The translations under genes were made by a program, and so were the position numbers. This document shows positions 35,773 to 47,642 of a stretch of 64,000 nt of DNA, in pieces. Positions within the stretch are counted from its first letter, which is position 1. Each line of letters begins with the position of its first letter. Source of the stretch: Eremochloa ophiuroides (Eukaryota; Streptophyta; Magnoliopsida; Poales; Poaceae); assembly GCA_038502445.1 (NCBI GenBank), contig JAHLJS010000005.1:81656969-81720968 (forward strand). The letters run 5' to 3'. The notes beneath the pieces are model-generated. The model searched no databases. It had not been told where the DNA came from and saw only the letters and a list, made by a program, of their open reading frames with translations.

Positions 35773-38700
35773 TGTAACACCCCTGGTGTTACTGTAACTA
35801 AAACCTGCCATGTCATCATGATTGCATGTAAATCATCCCGCATTTGACCATGTTAAGGTGCATCAACTAAAATCAGTTTTATTCTTGCATTTGATTGTGA
35901 ATGGGTAAATTATAGTGATTTGATATGTAAATATTTGTATTGGTGTGTAATTATCTAAATCCAATTGGAGAATAAAAAGAAAATCATTTTAAACCCTAAA
36001 TCGGACCCAAAACCCTAATTTAAAAACTAAATGGAATTAGAGGTTGGGCCTTAAACAAAAGTTGTAAATACTTAAAAGTTGAGCAACTTCTATTTGGAGC
36101 AATTTTGAAGTTATTAAAAAGAATTTCAAATAAAACTCTAATCTATACTTTAAAGTTTAAAATTTGAAATACAAATTCAGAAACTAGCAAGAATCTGGTG
36201 ATAGTTCCTTAATAAAAGTTTTATACCTTTCAAAATGGAACAACTTTAATTTTTGAAGATTTTGAAGTTTACCAGTGAAAATTTGAATTAAACCCCAATT
36301 AGTGTTTGTGTATTCAAATTTAAAATACCCTTTCAAAAACTATGAAGAATCTGACAAAACTCATTTACTGAAAGTTGTAGCCCTTGTCAGGTAGAACAGC
36401 TTTTAGTTTTGGAGATTTTAAAGTTTTTGAGAAAAATCTTAAGAATTTGACTGGATTAGAATTTAAATTCAAAATCCATATTTACCCCTTTTTGAATCAT
36501 TCAAAAACTATTCAAAATTTGAATATGCTTCAAAAACCAAAGTTGTGCATCACAAAATTTACTACAACTTGTACATTGATGATTTTTCCAGTTCTTATGT
36601 AAAATAAAAAGTAATTGCAGTAAAACAGTAAAAAGGGGGGATTATGGCGCTACAGTAAATTGGATGGACAAATCTCTCTTCCTGTTCGCGCACAGGGGCG
36701 GGTGTGCCGCCGCGCGGCGCCACCGTCCTCGTTGCCGGCGTGCTTCTGTGGGGGGTGGAAATCAAGTCGTGGGGGTCCCAGCCATGTCGCGCACCCCTCG
36801 CCCTGCCTCTTTGCTCTATAAAAGTCGACGGGCCGGTGTTTCTCTTTCTCTTCCCACCGGCGCCGAGCAGTCATGGTCGCGGGGAATTCGTGGTCATCGA
36901 TCCGTCCTGGCCTAATTCCACTTGCCACCGAGCTCGCCACATCCTAGCGCACCGATTGAGTCTCTTTGCGCAAACTCTAGTAGCCCGAGTTGAGGGGACG
37001 GCCGTTTTTCTTCTTCGCGGGCGGTAGAGCGCCGATGTGCTCGGTTCGGCGAGGCCTGCGCTTTGCAGTGAGTTTCACTCATCACGGTCCCTCGTTTGGA
37101 GCTAGTTATAGTCTTGTGAAACTTATAAGCCGATAACTTCAAACTCTACCGCCTCAGACACGTCGGAACAGGATTGTGCCACTGCATCCGGGTTGCCGAG
37201 CCGCCATCATCGCCAAGCTCATCTCTTCCTTCCGTTTTTGACTCAATCCAGTGTTGTTTTGAAGTCGTGGTGAGTCCCTATTTCTACCCTACCATTTAAT
37301 CAAACTATACTGCCTTGCTATGGGCGGAACACCGTCATGCCGGTCGGCTCAGACTTGTCGAACCGCCATGGCTATGACCGTGTTCGCCGTATGCCCTAAT
37401 CGAGTCATCCCACCCTTCATAAGGATCCGCGAGGTCGTAGAGAGGGTTCGGGTGCCTTCTCCGTCGCCGGAGGAGTCCTAACCGACGAGCTGTGGCCAGT
37501 CAAAGTTTCACTGGCGCTCTGATCAACTGAGCAGAGGAGAGAAGGGCCGCACAGGGAGAATTTGAATACTATGAGGGGGTTAAGTGCAAGGTGCATGACT
37601 CATATGAATAGTGCCTCCTGGAGTGCGGGTTGAGGGAGAAAAAGAACGGGGGCCTCTCTGCAAAATAGCCAGGCCAGGTCAGGCAGGCCGAGCTAGGCCT
37701 TTCCGCCTGCGCTGCTGGGCCGACATGGGCCGAAATGGTGTTTTCATTTTCTCGCAAATTAAAATGCATTTTCTGATTTTTCTGCTAGAAGCACTTTGTT
37801 ATTTTGTATGAATATTTATGGTACACTAAAAATCATGAAATTAATTAGGGATTCTCTCTATGATATGGTGAATGCATGAAAAAATACAAAATAAACATTT
37901 TGAGCACCTTCTGTATATAAGTAAAAATACATAATTTAATTCATAAATGTGACTTCTAGGAATTTTGTAGGCTAGAATTATTATCCAAAAATCATGAAAT
38001 TTAATGTGGCACTATTTTAGGGTAAGAACTATCTATAAAAAAAGTTTGGGCTCAAATAGAAATAATTTATGCATTAAATATTTTATACCTCATTAGTCGC
38101 TTAATAAAATAAATACAAAATCCTAATAAACTAGGTTTTGAGTGACTTTTGATCGATTGATGACCCTGGGTCGTTCATTATAAGGATCCTTGGCATGGTA
38201 AATGGTGTATTGCAGTAGATATCGAACAAGTTGTGCAGCGGCTTTCTATGACTATTAAAATGGCCAATAAAAATGAAATGCGAAAACACCCTTCTGTCTT
38301 ATGAGAAATGGTTGGCAACTTTACCGTGAAGGAAAGTTGTACTCAAGGTTGTTAATTAAATGTTTGTCCTACATTTTCCATTCATGTCATTCCGCACCAT
38401 GTAAGCATGCATCATTATTTTACGTGTAGAGATCGGGTTCTCGGAAGGATTTCTTGATTGCTCCCCGATGGAAGAATTATTCGTCGAGAGAAGTCAAGTG
38501 GATTTCTCTGGTTTCCTGGCGGAAGTGACAGACCTGCAACACAGGCAAGCCCCGGTGCATTCAGCCCTCTCCTTGAGATTTGAAAAATGTTTATAACTTG
38601 AGTTAATCTATTGCATTAAGTTGATAGGAGTTGTTTGATAACCCAATTGCTGCATTACCAACCTTGACCACTGAAATATCTAGAACCCATTTTAAAATAA

Positions 38701-40027
38701 AATGTTTGAAATACTTAGCCCTGCTTGAATAAATTAGATTTGCATAAAATGCTATTTTTGAGCTGTGTGATATACATGTTAATGATTAATTCATGAAAAA
38801 GGGAATTGGTAAATTCTCGTTCGGTGGCTGTGCACTTGATCAGTACATTGTCACCGACGAGAAGGGATTTTCTTGCTCGGTGGTTGTGAATTTGGGTTAG
38901 AGTCCCAATGCTTGACCACTGGCGGAAAATGGGATTTGAAAACCGTTGGGACACTTGTACTTGGGTTAGAGTCCCAATGCAATGTCGTCAGCGAAAAAAG
39001 AATTAGAGACCGTTCGCTGTAGGCCTGCTGTGGTCAAGACTTTGCAACTAGCCACATACTACGGAAAGCTTCTGACTCCGGTGGCTCTACTACTTGAACC
39101 GACAACCACGCACTAGGAGTGGCGAGATGGCGAGAGTAGCGTGTACCCTCGTGGCCGGCGTGCCTGGAGAGGAGAGGAGTACTGTGCTCTCGGGTGGCGC
39201 AGGACCGGTTCAGGGGTAGAAAAGCCGTGGTAGGCGGGGTTGGCATATGCAAGTTTAGGTGCTACATATGCAGTGTGGATAGGGATCCCCAGCTGGGTAT
39301 TAATCGATTCGAATCGTCGTTGCTCCTCGGATATGGAGACTTGATCCTTTGACCTACAATTGAAAGGTGGTTCGAAACTAGGTGTTTTTGAGAATAATTA
39401 AGAATTTGAAAGTATGATGATATATGAGAATGAATTTGGAATTATGGATTATGATTAAAATAAAATTGAGTAAAATATTGAAATAGGATAGTAATGCTTT
39501 TCTGCAAAACCTTTGACTCTTACTCAAGCCTTACCTTGACTCCCTTCAGCCTGCATTCCTAAGTCTCATTCCTTTTTCTTTAGTCGGGTAAGTCTTGCGA
39601 AGTACCCCGGTACTAAGGGTTTGTTAACCCCTGTTGCAGGTGAGCCGACTGCCGAGTGCACAGTTCGGCTTGGGACCGTGTTGGTTGACGGATCGCGCAT
39701 GATCAAGAATGTGTCTATGATATAACCCTTGGGCAATGGTATAGTTGTACACTGCGTATCCACTACGAAACTCTGGTTTGGGCTAATGTAATCTATATTT
39801 GTAAACCTATGGTTATATAATACTTCCACACTCTTTACTCTGATTCATTTTATTTGTGTAAACTGTTGTAATACTGCAATGCTTACAACGAGATCCTCAG
39901 AAAGTTAGGGTTTCCTAGGGAACCCGGCAGGCCACCTAGGTCAAGGGGAACTCGTGCAGACTGATCGTGGGTCCTTAGGGACGATGGCGGTGCACATGGG
40001 CCCTATGATTAAGGCGGTTCTGTCACA
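35773..40027 (+). mobile_element. Solo LTR of a Ty3/Gypsy element (4.26 kb) with GCGCC target duplication
   Basis: It begins TGTAACACCCC and ends GGTTCTGTCACA, and is flanked by GCGCC at 35768-35772 and 40028-40032. No primer-binding site, second LTR or pol is inside, so this is one LTR left by LTR-LTR recombination. A TATA box (CTATAAAAG, about 36,814) points to plus-strand transcription. The start matches that of the inner element's LTR (TGTAACACCC), suggesting a chromovirus of the same broad Tekay/Del type. The LTR-wide sequence differs, so it is a different family. Confidence 0.8.
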
Positions 40028-40032
40028 GCGCC

Positions 40033-42325
40033 ACTCCCACCGAGCTAGGAGGGGGAGGCGCAACCGCGTCAACCCGAGCCTCGCTACGGGAGACGCAACC
40101 AACCCGGTGCCCCCCGCGCGGGACACTGCCTCTATGCTCGCCACCAGCCCAACGCCGCGAGTGGTGGTAGCTCCGCTTCCCCCACCACTCCACGGAGAAA
40201 TATGGGAGGGGCTGTGGCATCGCCCGTCATTTCCCTTCGTCCTCATTGGGGAAGGCCGGCTACGCCCTCACCATTTTCCTTCGGGCTCTGCAGTGCTGCA
40301 GACACCCACGTCAGTGCCGTTAGCGCCTACCAGCGCGACCAGGCGATGGCGTCTGTCCATCGCCTGGAGGGCCTGGACGACCTCGAATGACGCTCCACCG
40401 TCGTCTCCTGCGAGCACTCCTAGGGCATGCAGCGGCGGGGAGACCAACTCCAGCACCAGCTGCACCCTTCCGGAGTACCCAGAGGGATGGGACCGCTACG
40501 GCCGCATCTCGTTGTTGCGGTGGGATCTCGGTAGCGACGACGATGACGATTTCTGGGCGAACGTGGACTTCTCCGGCGCCCACGACCCCAAGCTTTCCTC
40601 CCCCTCATCGACACGTGGGATAACACCCTCAGCGTCTACGACTCCGACGAGAGCCTCATCGACCCCTCCCGGGAGTGCTATCACTTAGTGCACCCGGAGG
40701 AAGCCGTGCTGGAGGACGTCCACTCGGAGGAGGAGGAAGACGCTCCGGCAGAGCAGCCACAGCTGCATACGCCACCTCCACCGGCTCCTAGCCCCACGCC
40801 TTCGAAGGACCCAGGGGCCGGAACGTCCCATCCCCTCCATCGTTCTCCGGAGCTAGAGCAACTTCGGGAGCTCGAAGCCTGGATGGACGAGGAACGCTTG
40901 CGCCTCGCCCAGCTTTGAGCTGCGCTGGAGCACGAGGAGGAGCGGGGAGACGGCGGAGCGGCGCGACGCCGAGCCCACGACGTCCAGGCTCGCGACATCG
41001 TCGATGACGGGGCTAGAGTACCTGTGCCGGAACCCCGGGCAAGCCGGAAGCTCACGGAGGCTGCAATGCTCCTTTGGAGCATGCCTAAACCCTCCAACAT
41101 GGAGGCCCGGCAGCTCAGGAACCAGCTCAAAGATCTCCTGGAGGACGCCGCTGTCCTCCAAGCAGAAAGCTCGGCATCACGACACCGTGGAGCCGAGGAA
41201 CGTCATCGTGGCGCCCCAACGCGCCATGAAAGAGAGGCCTCAGTGCATCTCGAGGCACCGAGGTCTCCCTCGGTCCACCAGCGGCTTGGCAAGGACATCG
41301 ACGTCCGCACCACTCTTCAGGCCCGAGGACGACGAAAAACCAACGGGGCCGCACGAGGCTACAATGTCCACCGGGGAGGACGCTACGACTCCGACGAGGA
41401 CCATGCGCCCTCACCTGAGCCACCGGGTCCTCGCGTCTTCAGCGAGGCCATCCGAAGGGCCAAGTTTCCACCCCGGTTTCAACAACCGGTCAACATCACC
41501 AAATACTTGGGGAAGACGAACCCCGAGCTTTGGCTGGCGGATTATCGTCTTGCGTGCTAGCTGGGCGGTGCGCAGGATGATCTCATCATCATCCGCAACC
41601 TTCCTCTGTTCCTGGCCGACTCTGCGAGAGCCTGGCTGGAACATCTGCCCCCTCGACTGATCTTCGACTGGAGTGATCTGGTCAAGATTTTTGTGGGGAA
41701 CTTCCAAGGCACTTATGTGTGCCCTGGCAACTCCTAGGACCTCCGGAGCTGCAAGCAGAAGCCGGGCGAGTCCCTCAGGGACTACATCTGGTGATTCTCC
41801 AAGCAGTACAACGAGCTACCCCAGGTCGCCGACTCCGACGTCGTCGGAGCCTTTGCTGCAGGGATGACCTACAGAGAGTTAGTTCATGAGCTAGGGCGTA
41901 AAACCCCCACAAGCATTGCCGAGCTCATGAAGATAGCCATCAGCTTCGCCTCGGGCGACGATGCGATGGGAGCCCTCTTCTCCGACCCCAAGGGCAAGCG
42001 GAAGGAGGAAGCCCCTGTGGGCTCCTCCTCCCGTGCCCCCAACAACAAGAAGAAGAAGGGGAAGGGGAAGGCACCCCTCCGCAACGACCCCCTGGTCGCG
42101 GCTGCCGAGCCTAGGGCGAAACAGCCGCCCTGAGGCCGCTTCGATGAGATGCTCTCCAAGCCATGCCCTTACCACAAGGGTCCGGTGAATCACACGCTCG
42201 GAGAGTGTGTGATGCTCAAGAAGCACTACAGGCGGCAGGCGTTTAAGGACAACGCCGGCAAGAAGCCCGTAGAGGACAAGGAAGACCAGGGAGGGAAGGA
42301 CGACGAGTTCCCCCCTCCCCGTTGA
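40033..42325 (+). pseudogene. Outer element gag, C-terminal part, broken
   Basis: The frame continues from the N-terminal part to about 40,600, where a shift occurs; the next frame reads a Glu/Asp/Pro-rich linker to 40,918. The gag core follows (41,440-41,990): FQQPVNITKYLGKTNPELWL, LADSARAWLEHLPP, FVGNFQGTY, KPGESLRDY and ELPQVADSDVVGAF, the Retrotrans_gag region of grass Tat elements. Stops interrupt it near 41,560, 41,737, 41,791 and 42,131. A Lys-rich tail and a region with CPYHKG...HTLGEC follow. It is clearly non-functional. Confidence 0.8.
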
Positions 42326-42429
42326 CAAGTGCCTCATGATCTTCGGCGGGCCCGGAATCGCTCCCAAGCCGCTCCAGCGAAAGCGCGAGCATCGAGAGGT
42401 TTACTCTGTCGGGCCAGCGACCCCACGCT

Positions 42430-42823
42430 TCCTCGACTGATCCCTCGATGCCATTACCTTCAGCTGGGACGATCACCCGGACCACGTCCCATCGCCGGGG
42501 CACTACCCGCTTGTCGTCGACCCCGTTGTCGGCAACACGCGGCTCACCAAGGTCCTTATGGACGGAGGCAGTGGCCTCAACATCCTGTACGCTGAGACCC
42601 TCGACTCGATGGGGATCAGCCGTTCTCTTCTCCGGGCAACGACATCCCCGTTCCACGGGATAGTACTGGGGAAGAGCGTACAACCCCTCGGGCAGATCGA
42701 CCTGCCCGTCTACTTCGGGACTCCTGACAACTTCAGGAAGGAGACCCTCATGTTCGAAATGGCAGGCTTCCGCGGCACCTACCACGCCATCCTTGGGAGG
42801 CAATGCTATGCCAAGTTCATGAC
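42430..42823 (+). pseudogene. Outer element protease region (left part of pol)
   Basis: The frame from about 42,430 reads VSWDDHPDHVP-like and then LMDGGSGLNILYAETL, with the Asp-Gly-Gly-Ser of Tat-type aspartic proteases, followed by a C-terminal AILGRQCYAKFM. The inner element inserts directly after ATGAC at 42,819-42,823, and the same frame resumes at 55,073. Confidence 0.8.
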
Positions 42824-45771
42824 TGTAACACCCTAAAAATCACTTTTGGAAATTAGGAATTAAAATTTTGCCAAACAATTACATTTCCCTATCTTGATTT
42901 AACTAGGCAAATAATAATTTTTATAAATAATAGGAGAGCTTGGTAATTATTGTTGCATACATGCTGGTGCATTTTATTTATGCTTAAGTGCAGGCTAGGT
43001 TGTTTGGAAAATATTTCAAAAATTCAAATTCAAGAGTGTGAAGGTTTATGAAATTAGAAAAGAAAAACTCTTTTCTTTTCCCTCCCCCTCCCTCTCTCTT
43101 TCGGCCCAGGCCGCAGCCGGCCCAGCCTGCCTCCCTTCCTTTCCCTCGCGCGCGCGCAGGCGTGTGGGCCGCGCCCCGGCCCAAACTGCGCAGCCAGCCC
43201 GCTGCGCTGCCCTCCCTCTCTCTGGCCATTCGGGCCCGCCTGTCGGCCGCACGCGCGCGCTGCTCGCGCGGGTCCACGCGTCAGCGACCGGGCGCCCCAT
43301 CCCCTACCTCGCGACGGTTGGGCACCGCCGCCGCCGTCTCGCCTCCCGAAACCGCCGCCGCGGTGGCGTTAATGGCCGCCCAGCCACCCCGAGCGCTCGG
43401 TGGAGCACTCGCGCCCCTTCACCGCCTCCATTCAAGCCTATAAAGCCGAAGGCGAGCCCCTCGGTCCCCTCCTTTCGCACCTAGCCGCCACCACAGAGCG
43501 CCGCCGCACGCCGGAGTCCCTCCGGTGACCCTCCGCCATCCCTGTTGCGCCGAATCGCCATCCCAGGTGAAGCCGCGTTCGCCTGTGACCATGCCAAGCC
43601 CTTCTTTCCCCCATTCCGTATGATTTCATGCTCACCCGAGCTTCTCCCTTCCTCTGCAGATCGCCACCGTCGTCGAGCTCTGCCTTGGTGAGCTCCTCCG
43701 CCGAAGCCGAGCCCATTTTCGAGTTCGCCTCGGTTTCCTCTTCCCTCCGGTGCCCTTCGATTAGCGTTCGGTGCCCCGGAACCTCCCCGTTCGCGTGCGC
43801 CGACGAGCTTCGTGAGCCCGTCCATGGCGCCGCCGTCTGCAGTGCCTCGGTGGCCCTTCCCGTGCCCCTTTCCGTGTTCGCCGTCGTCACCGCGTCCCTC
43901 CGGTGCCCTCTGCATAGCGAACCGAGGCCGCTAACGCCTTCCCGGGCGCCCGCCGGCGAGCACCGCCGCGCCGCCCATGGTGCGCCGCTGCACGGCCGCC
44001 GCTCAGGCAAGCCGCGCCCCCCACTGGCCGTGTGCTCCGTCCACCGTGAACCAGGGGGGACAGCCTCGCACGCCCGGTCCACCACGGAGCCATGGACCGC
44101 GCCAACCCCTGCCCGCCACGTGGCCGGCCTGCCGGCCACCGGCGCGGCAGTCCTGCCGCTTTTGTATCCTAGCCCCTGCGTTTTTAGGAAATTGACCCGC
44201 AGTCCAAACCAGTTCAAAAGTAATTCAAAAGAGGCCCTGTTTCTTTCGGTTTAGCCCCTGGAAAATGGTTTTAGCCATATCTTTCTCATTTTAGCTCCGT
44301 TTTCGGTGATCCACATATCTACGTGATCGTAGAGACGAGTAGAATAATTCTATTTTATTATTTTCTATCTTTTGATGTATGGTGTATTGTTCTAATAGTG
44401 TTCTATATGTTTCTATGCATGTGATGAATGGATTGATGCTTGATTGGTGTTGTTCGTGATATTAGAGGCTGAGTTCTTCGAAGAGAACGATTGTGAGCAA
44501 TTCCGGGAGCAAGCGGATTATCAAGGCAAGTGTATATATGGTTTCCTTGTTACCTATGGAAAATACTATCACTATAATCATGTGCATATATCCAACTTGT
44601 TGAACCATAGGATTTACCTAGTATATTTTGTACCTATTACCTTGTTATACCTATGGGGGTTTGCATTAAGCTGTGCAGTGCTTCGCTCAACCAAGGATTA
44701 TTATTAATGATGGTTAACTACTTTATGCAACTTGATAAAATGTGCTTTTTAGCAACATGGATTAGAAACTAGAGCTGGGAACACCTTTTGAGCTCTAGTC
44801 ACCTCCGCTCGGAACTTTACTTAAAGCGGCCACCCAGGAATATCCCGTACAACCATGAGAATCACATGGCTCTGGTCTTAGATGAGTAACTAGATCTTCT
44901 CTATCTTGTTAGTAGTTACCGAAAGGCGCTAGAGGGGGGTCTAGGTTCAAGAATGGGTTCCGAGCCTGTCAAGATGTGTGCTGGGCTGCGGTCACATGGT
45001 GTGCCATTCTTGAAGGGGGCCTCCATTCGCCTTGCCGAAACCTTGCGTCTACTAACTTGTTAGAGCGACTAGTGAAAGGCTTCGTAGTGGTTCCCTGCCC
45101 GCTCACCTTGGCAGTGTTTGTGGGTCGACGGGCCCCGGGCATCTGGGAATTCACGACTCATGGTGAAAGTGTACACACTCTGCAGAGTTTGATCAAACTG
45201 ATATATCAGCCGTGCTCTCGGTCATGAGCGGCCTGGATCCTTTTTGTTGGGTCTGTTGTTCGGAGGATTTTTGGAGAAATGTCAACTTGATTAAATGATG
45301 ATAACTTTGGGCTAAGGGATATTCTATAATTTAGATAAACAGGATAGTAATAAAAGTTGACCAACTAAAACTAAACTGCAGCTAAGCTATATATATAGCC
45401 TTTTGAGCCTTGCATTCCCCATTATATACTTGCTGAGCTGGGTGAGCTGACGCTTGTCGTTGTTCACCAAATTATCAAAAATCCCGAATGGGTACCAGAC
45501 GATGATGATGAGTTTGTGGAGTTTCCGGAGGACATCCAGGATCCATGAAGATGGTGTGCCCCCAGTCAGTGTCCCTGTGGTTTGAGAGCCTCGCCAGGAC
45601 GTATCCGTTGTAATAAAAGCCGTTGGCTATGATGTGAACCTTCTATGATGTAATAAGTTAAATACTCGTTGTTCGTGCATAATGACGTTCAATTTGTGGT
45701 ATATGTGGTTTTGGGCTTCCTGGGTCCACATATACTCTCGTTCGGATTTCTTCGAAAATCCGGGTGTTACA
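42824..45771 (+). repeat. 5' LTR of the inner chromovirus
   Basis: It begins TGTAACACCC and ends GGGTGTTACA, perfect inverted ends. A TATA box (TATAAAG, 43439-43445) predicts transcription from about 43,470, leaving a U5/R region over 2 kb long. A poly(A) signal candidate (AATAAAAG) is near 45,612. Between lie potential splice sites (CCCAG/GTGAAG at about 43,567 and CTCTGCAG at about 43,660). Confidence 0.95.
43439..43445 (+). promoter_or_regulatory. LTR TATA box of the inner element
   Basis: TATAAAG lies within GC-rich DNA, in CCTATAAAGCC. The same sequence recurs in the 3' LTR at 52740-52746, from which downstream host or outer-element sequence could be transcribed. Confidence 0.7.
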
Positions 45772-45774
45772 AAT

Positions 45775-45786
45775 TGGTATCAGAGC
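45775..45786 (+). other. Primer-binding site (initiator tRNA-Met)
   Basis: TGGTATCAGAGC is the standard plant primer-binding site complementary to the initiator tRNA-Met 3' end. It lies three bases after the 5' LTR. Confidence 0.95.
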
Positions 45787-45949
45787 CGAACTGACTGTAG
45801 GACGTCTTCTTTCGGTAGATCTGGACACCCTCTAGGATTAATTGCAAAATTTTTATGCTTTTGATAATTTACTACAAATTTTCTGGTACCCTACCTTTAC
45901 TCTCTATAAAAATTTCTGATCTAATTCATATTAAAAAAAAAGCAGGTCG

Positions 45950-46897
45950 ATGGCGCGCACGAAGCAGACCGCACGTAAGAGCTCCGGGGGACGTGCACCA
46001 ACCCTTGCCGAGTACCTCCGCCAGTTTGAGCCACAGCAGGACCCAGCGGAGCAGGCCGTCGCTGGGGACCCGAGTGACGACTCGGGAGACGACTCCAGCG
46101 ACGACGACTCCTCCGACGCCGACAGTCGTTCTCGCTCTGACGACAACCAGGGTGGGGACGAGCACGACGACACCCAGAGTGGAGGCGGAGACGACCCGCC
46201 ACCCGAGGACCCTGCCGACGACGAGGAGGGCGAGGGGCCACGCCACGGTTGGAACCGTGAGACCTACACTGCCCTGGATGGAGACGAGTTCTACCATCCG
46301 AAGCTCTTGGGACTCTTGCAGAGGCAGTACGCCACTCTCTCTGTCGCGGTGGAGTACAGGAGCAGGAGGTTTTTCCACCCCGACCACGCCGACTACTGGG
46401 TCACGAAGGCCTTCGTGCAGACTTGGTGTGACGACGAGAGGGCCTGGAGGGTCCGCTCTATCACACGCGCCCTGACTCCTACTTACACCCGTGAGTTTGG
46501 GGTTGAGGATGCGGCGAGGCAGGCTCTCTACGTGCACCGGGAGATGGTGTACCCCACCATCCGGGAGGACGACGACCGTTACTTCCCTCGACGCCGTCGG
46601 ACCGAGTCTGGTTGCAGGGTTGCTACGCTGCAGGAGGGCGAGAGTGCCAGGTTGGCGGCCACAGTGCCACTGGTGGTCACGCTCAACAGCGCCCTGGACC
46701 GAGCTCTGATGGACCAGAGGATCATGAGGCTAGAGCTTGAGAGGCTGCAGGACAGAGTCGACGACCTGGAGCGTCAGCAGCGTGGAGAGCAGCCAGGAGG
46801 ATTACCATCTTCTATGGCGCACGACCCGGCCATCATCTCTCAGCGCAAGAGGCACCATCCAGGCTGCACTTGCTCCCGCACGACGTTTGACCCATAG
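45950..46897 (+). CDS. ORF0: 315-aa protein with histone H3-tail-like N-terminus
   Basis: This intact frame lies between the primer-binding site and gag-pol. After Met, residues ARTKQTARKS are identical to positions 1-10 of histone H3. SGGRAP follows, versus TGGKAP in H3, so 14 of the first 16 positions match, including Arg2, Lys4, Arg8, Lys9 and Ser10; Lys14 is replaced by Arg, and similarity ends after Pro16. Next come an acidic Asp/Ser/Glu-rich tract (about 40-98), a putative folded region (about 100-235) with several Trp/Tyr/Phe and an Arg-rich patch (FPRRRR), a Leu-heptad coiled coil (about 245-278) and a Cys-x-Cys near the end. There is no histone fold. Extra ORFs upstream of gag are known in some grass Tekay-type elements (RIRE3/RIRE8 ORF0). 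The H3-like tail suggests histone mimicry, which is an inference. Confidence 0.85.
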   Translation: MARTKQTARKSSGGRAPTLAEYLRQFEPQQDPAEQAVAGDPSDDSGDDSSDDDSSDADSRSRSDDNQGGDEHDDTQSGGGDDPPPEDPADDEEGEGPRHGWNRETYTALDGDEFYHPKLLGLLQRQYATLSVAVEYRSRRFFHPDHADYWVTKAFVQTWCDDERAWRVRSITRALTPTYTREFGVEDAARQALYVHREMVYPTIREDDDRYFPRRRRTESGCRVATLQEGESARLAATVPLVVTLNSALDRALMDQRIMRLELERLQDRVDDLERQQRGEQPGGLPSSMAHDPAIISQRKRHHPGCTCSRTTFDP

Positions 46898-47642
46898 GAT
46901 TTCTTCACCCCTGCTTCAGGAGATGCGAGTACCCCGTGATGTTTGGTTGAGTCTTTTAGTCCTTTTTATTTGAGTCAGTGAACAATTGTCTTAATAATGT
47001 GGTTGCATGCTTGTTATGAAGCACCTTGGATGATTTGGATCTTTGCATGATTGTGATGAGTGTGGGACTTGTCCACGACCATCATGTTAATACTTTGTGA
47101 GTTGCTTTCTAAATAAATAAGTGGGTGGGGTTTTTGTCTCTCAATCTGAGTTCCTTTTGAGCAGTCAGTGCTATTTGATTTATGCCCTGCAATCTGCAAA
47201 TCCTTTGGTCATGAGAATTTTATGGATTAAACTAGAGTTCAGTCTCTGTCATTTTCAAGTGGTTTCACGCTTATACCCACCACCGTTTGAGATATATAGC
47301 TGTTGCAATTCGAGTGTACCATACTGAAAACAGATTCGACCAGTTCTGCTTGTGTGCTATTTTTGCCTATTATAATTTCTGAATCTGAGAAGGTGTTCTA
47401 CAGTAAAGTTGTGAGAAATTTTGTAACGTTTCCAACGATATGCCATGTGCGATCAGATGTTAAACAGAGAGAGAGTTATGACTGCATTACTGTACTGCTG
47501 AAAACTGAACCTCGCCTGAAAATTTCGCCACAAGTCACTGTACTAATGCACCCAATCTGCACACTACAAATTCCCTATTGCATTGACCCTCTTCAAGTAT
47601 AGGTGACCCTTGGAATTGAAATAACTCATATGATACTCATGC
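46898..47642 (+). other. Spacer between ORF0 and gag-pol
   Basis: This 745-bp AT-rich spacer lacks a supported ORF. It ends TGCATGTCACAG directly before an ATG, which resembles a splice acceptor. A run of A plus AGCAG/GTCG just before the ORF0 start (about 45,944) could act as a weak donor. Gag-pol may thus be expressed from a spliced RNA lacking ORF0, but the donor is weak. Confidence 0.4.

Noticed and set aside
35773..40027. The 4.26-kb unit as a complete small element or a TRIM/LARD with two LTRs
   Set aside because: I found no repeated ends, primer-binding site or polypurine tract inside, so a solo LTR is the simpler explanation.
43438..44254. Long GC-rich ORFs on both strands in the LTRs (up to 259 codons)
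   Set aside because: They lie in GC-rich LTR leader DNA, overlap in several frames at once and recur only because the LTR is duplicated. No domain is recognised.
45950..46897. ORF0 as a captured histone H3 gene
   Set aside because: Similarity stops after residue 16. No histone fold, K18, K27 or H3 core helices follow, so it is not an H3 gene or pseudogene.
46950..47602. Small ORFs in the ORF0/gag spacer as genes
   Set aside because: The segment is AT-rich with short frames, poor start contexts and no recognisable family.
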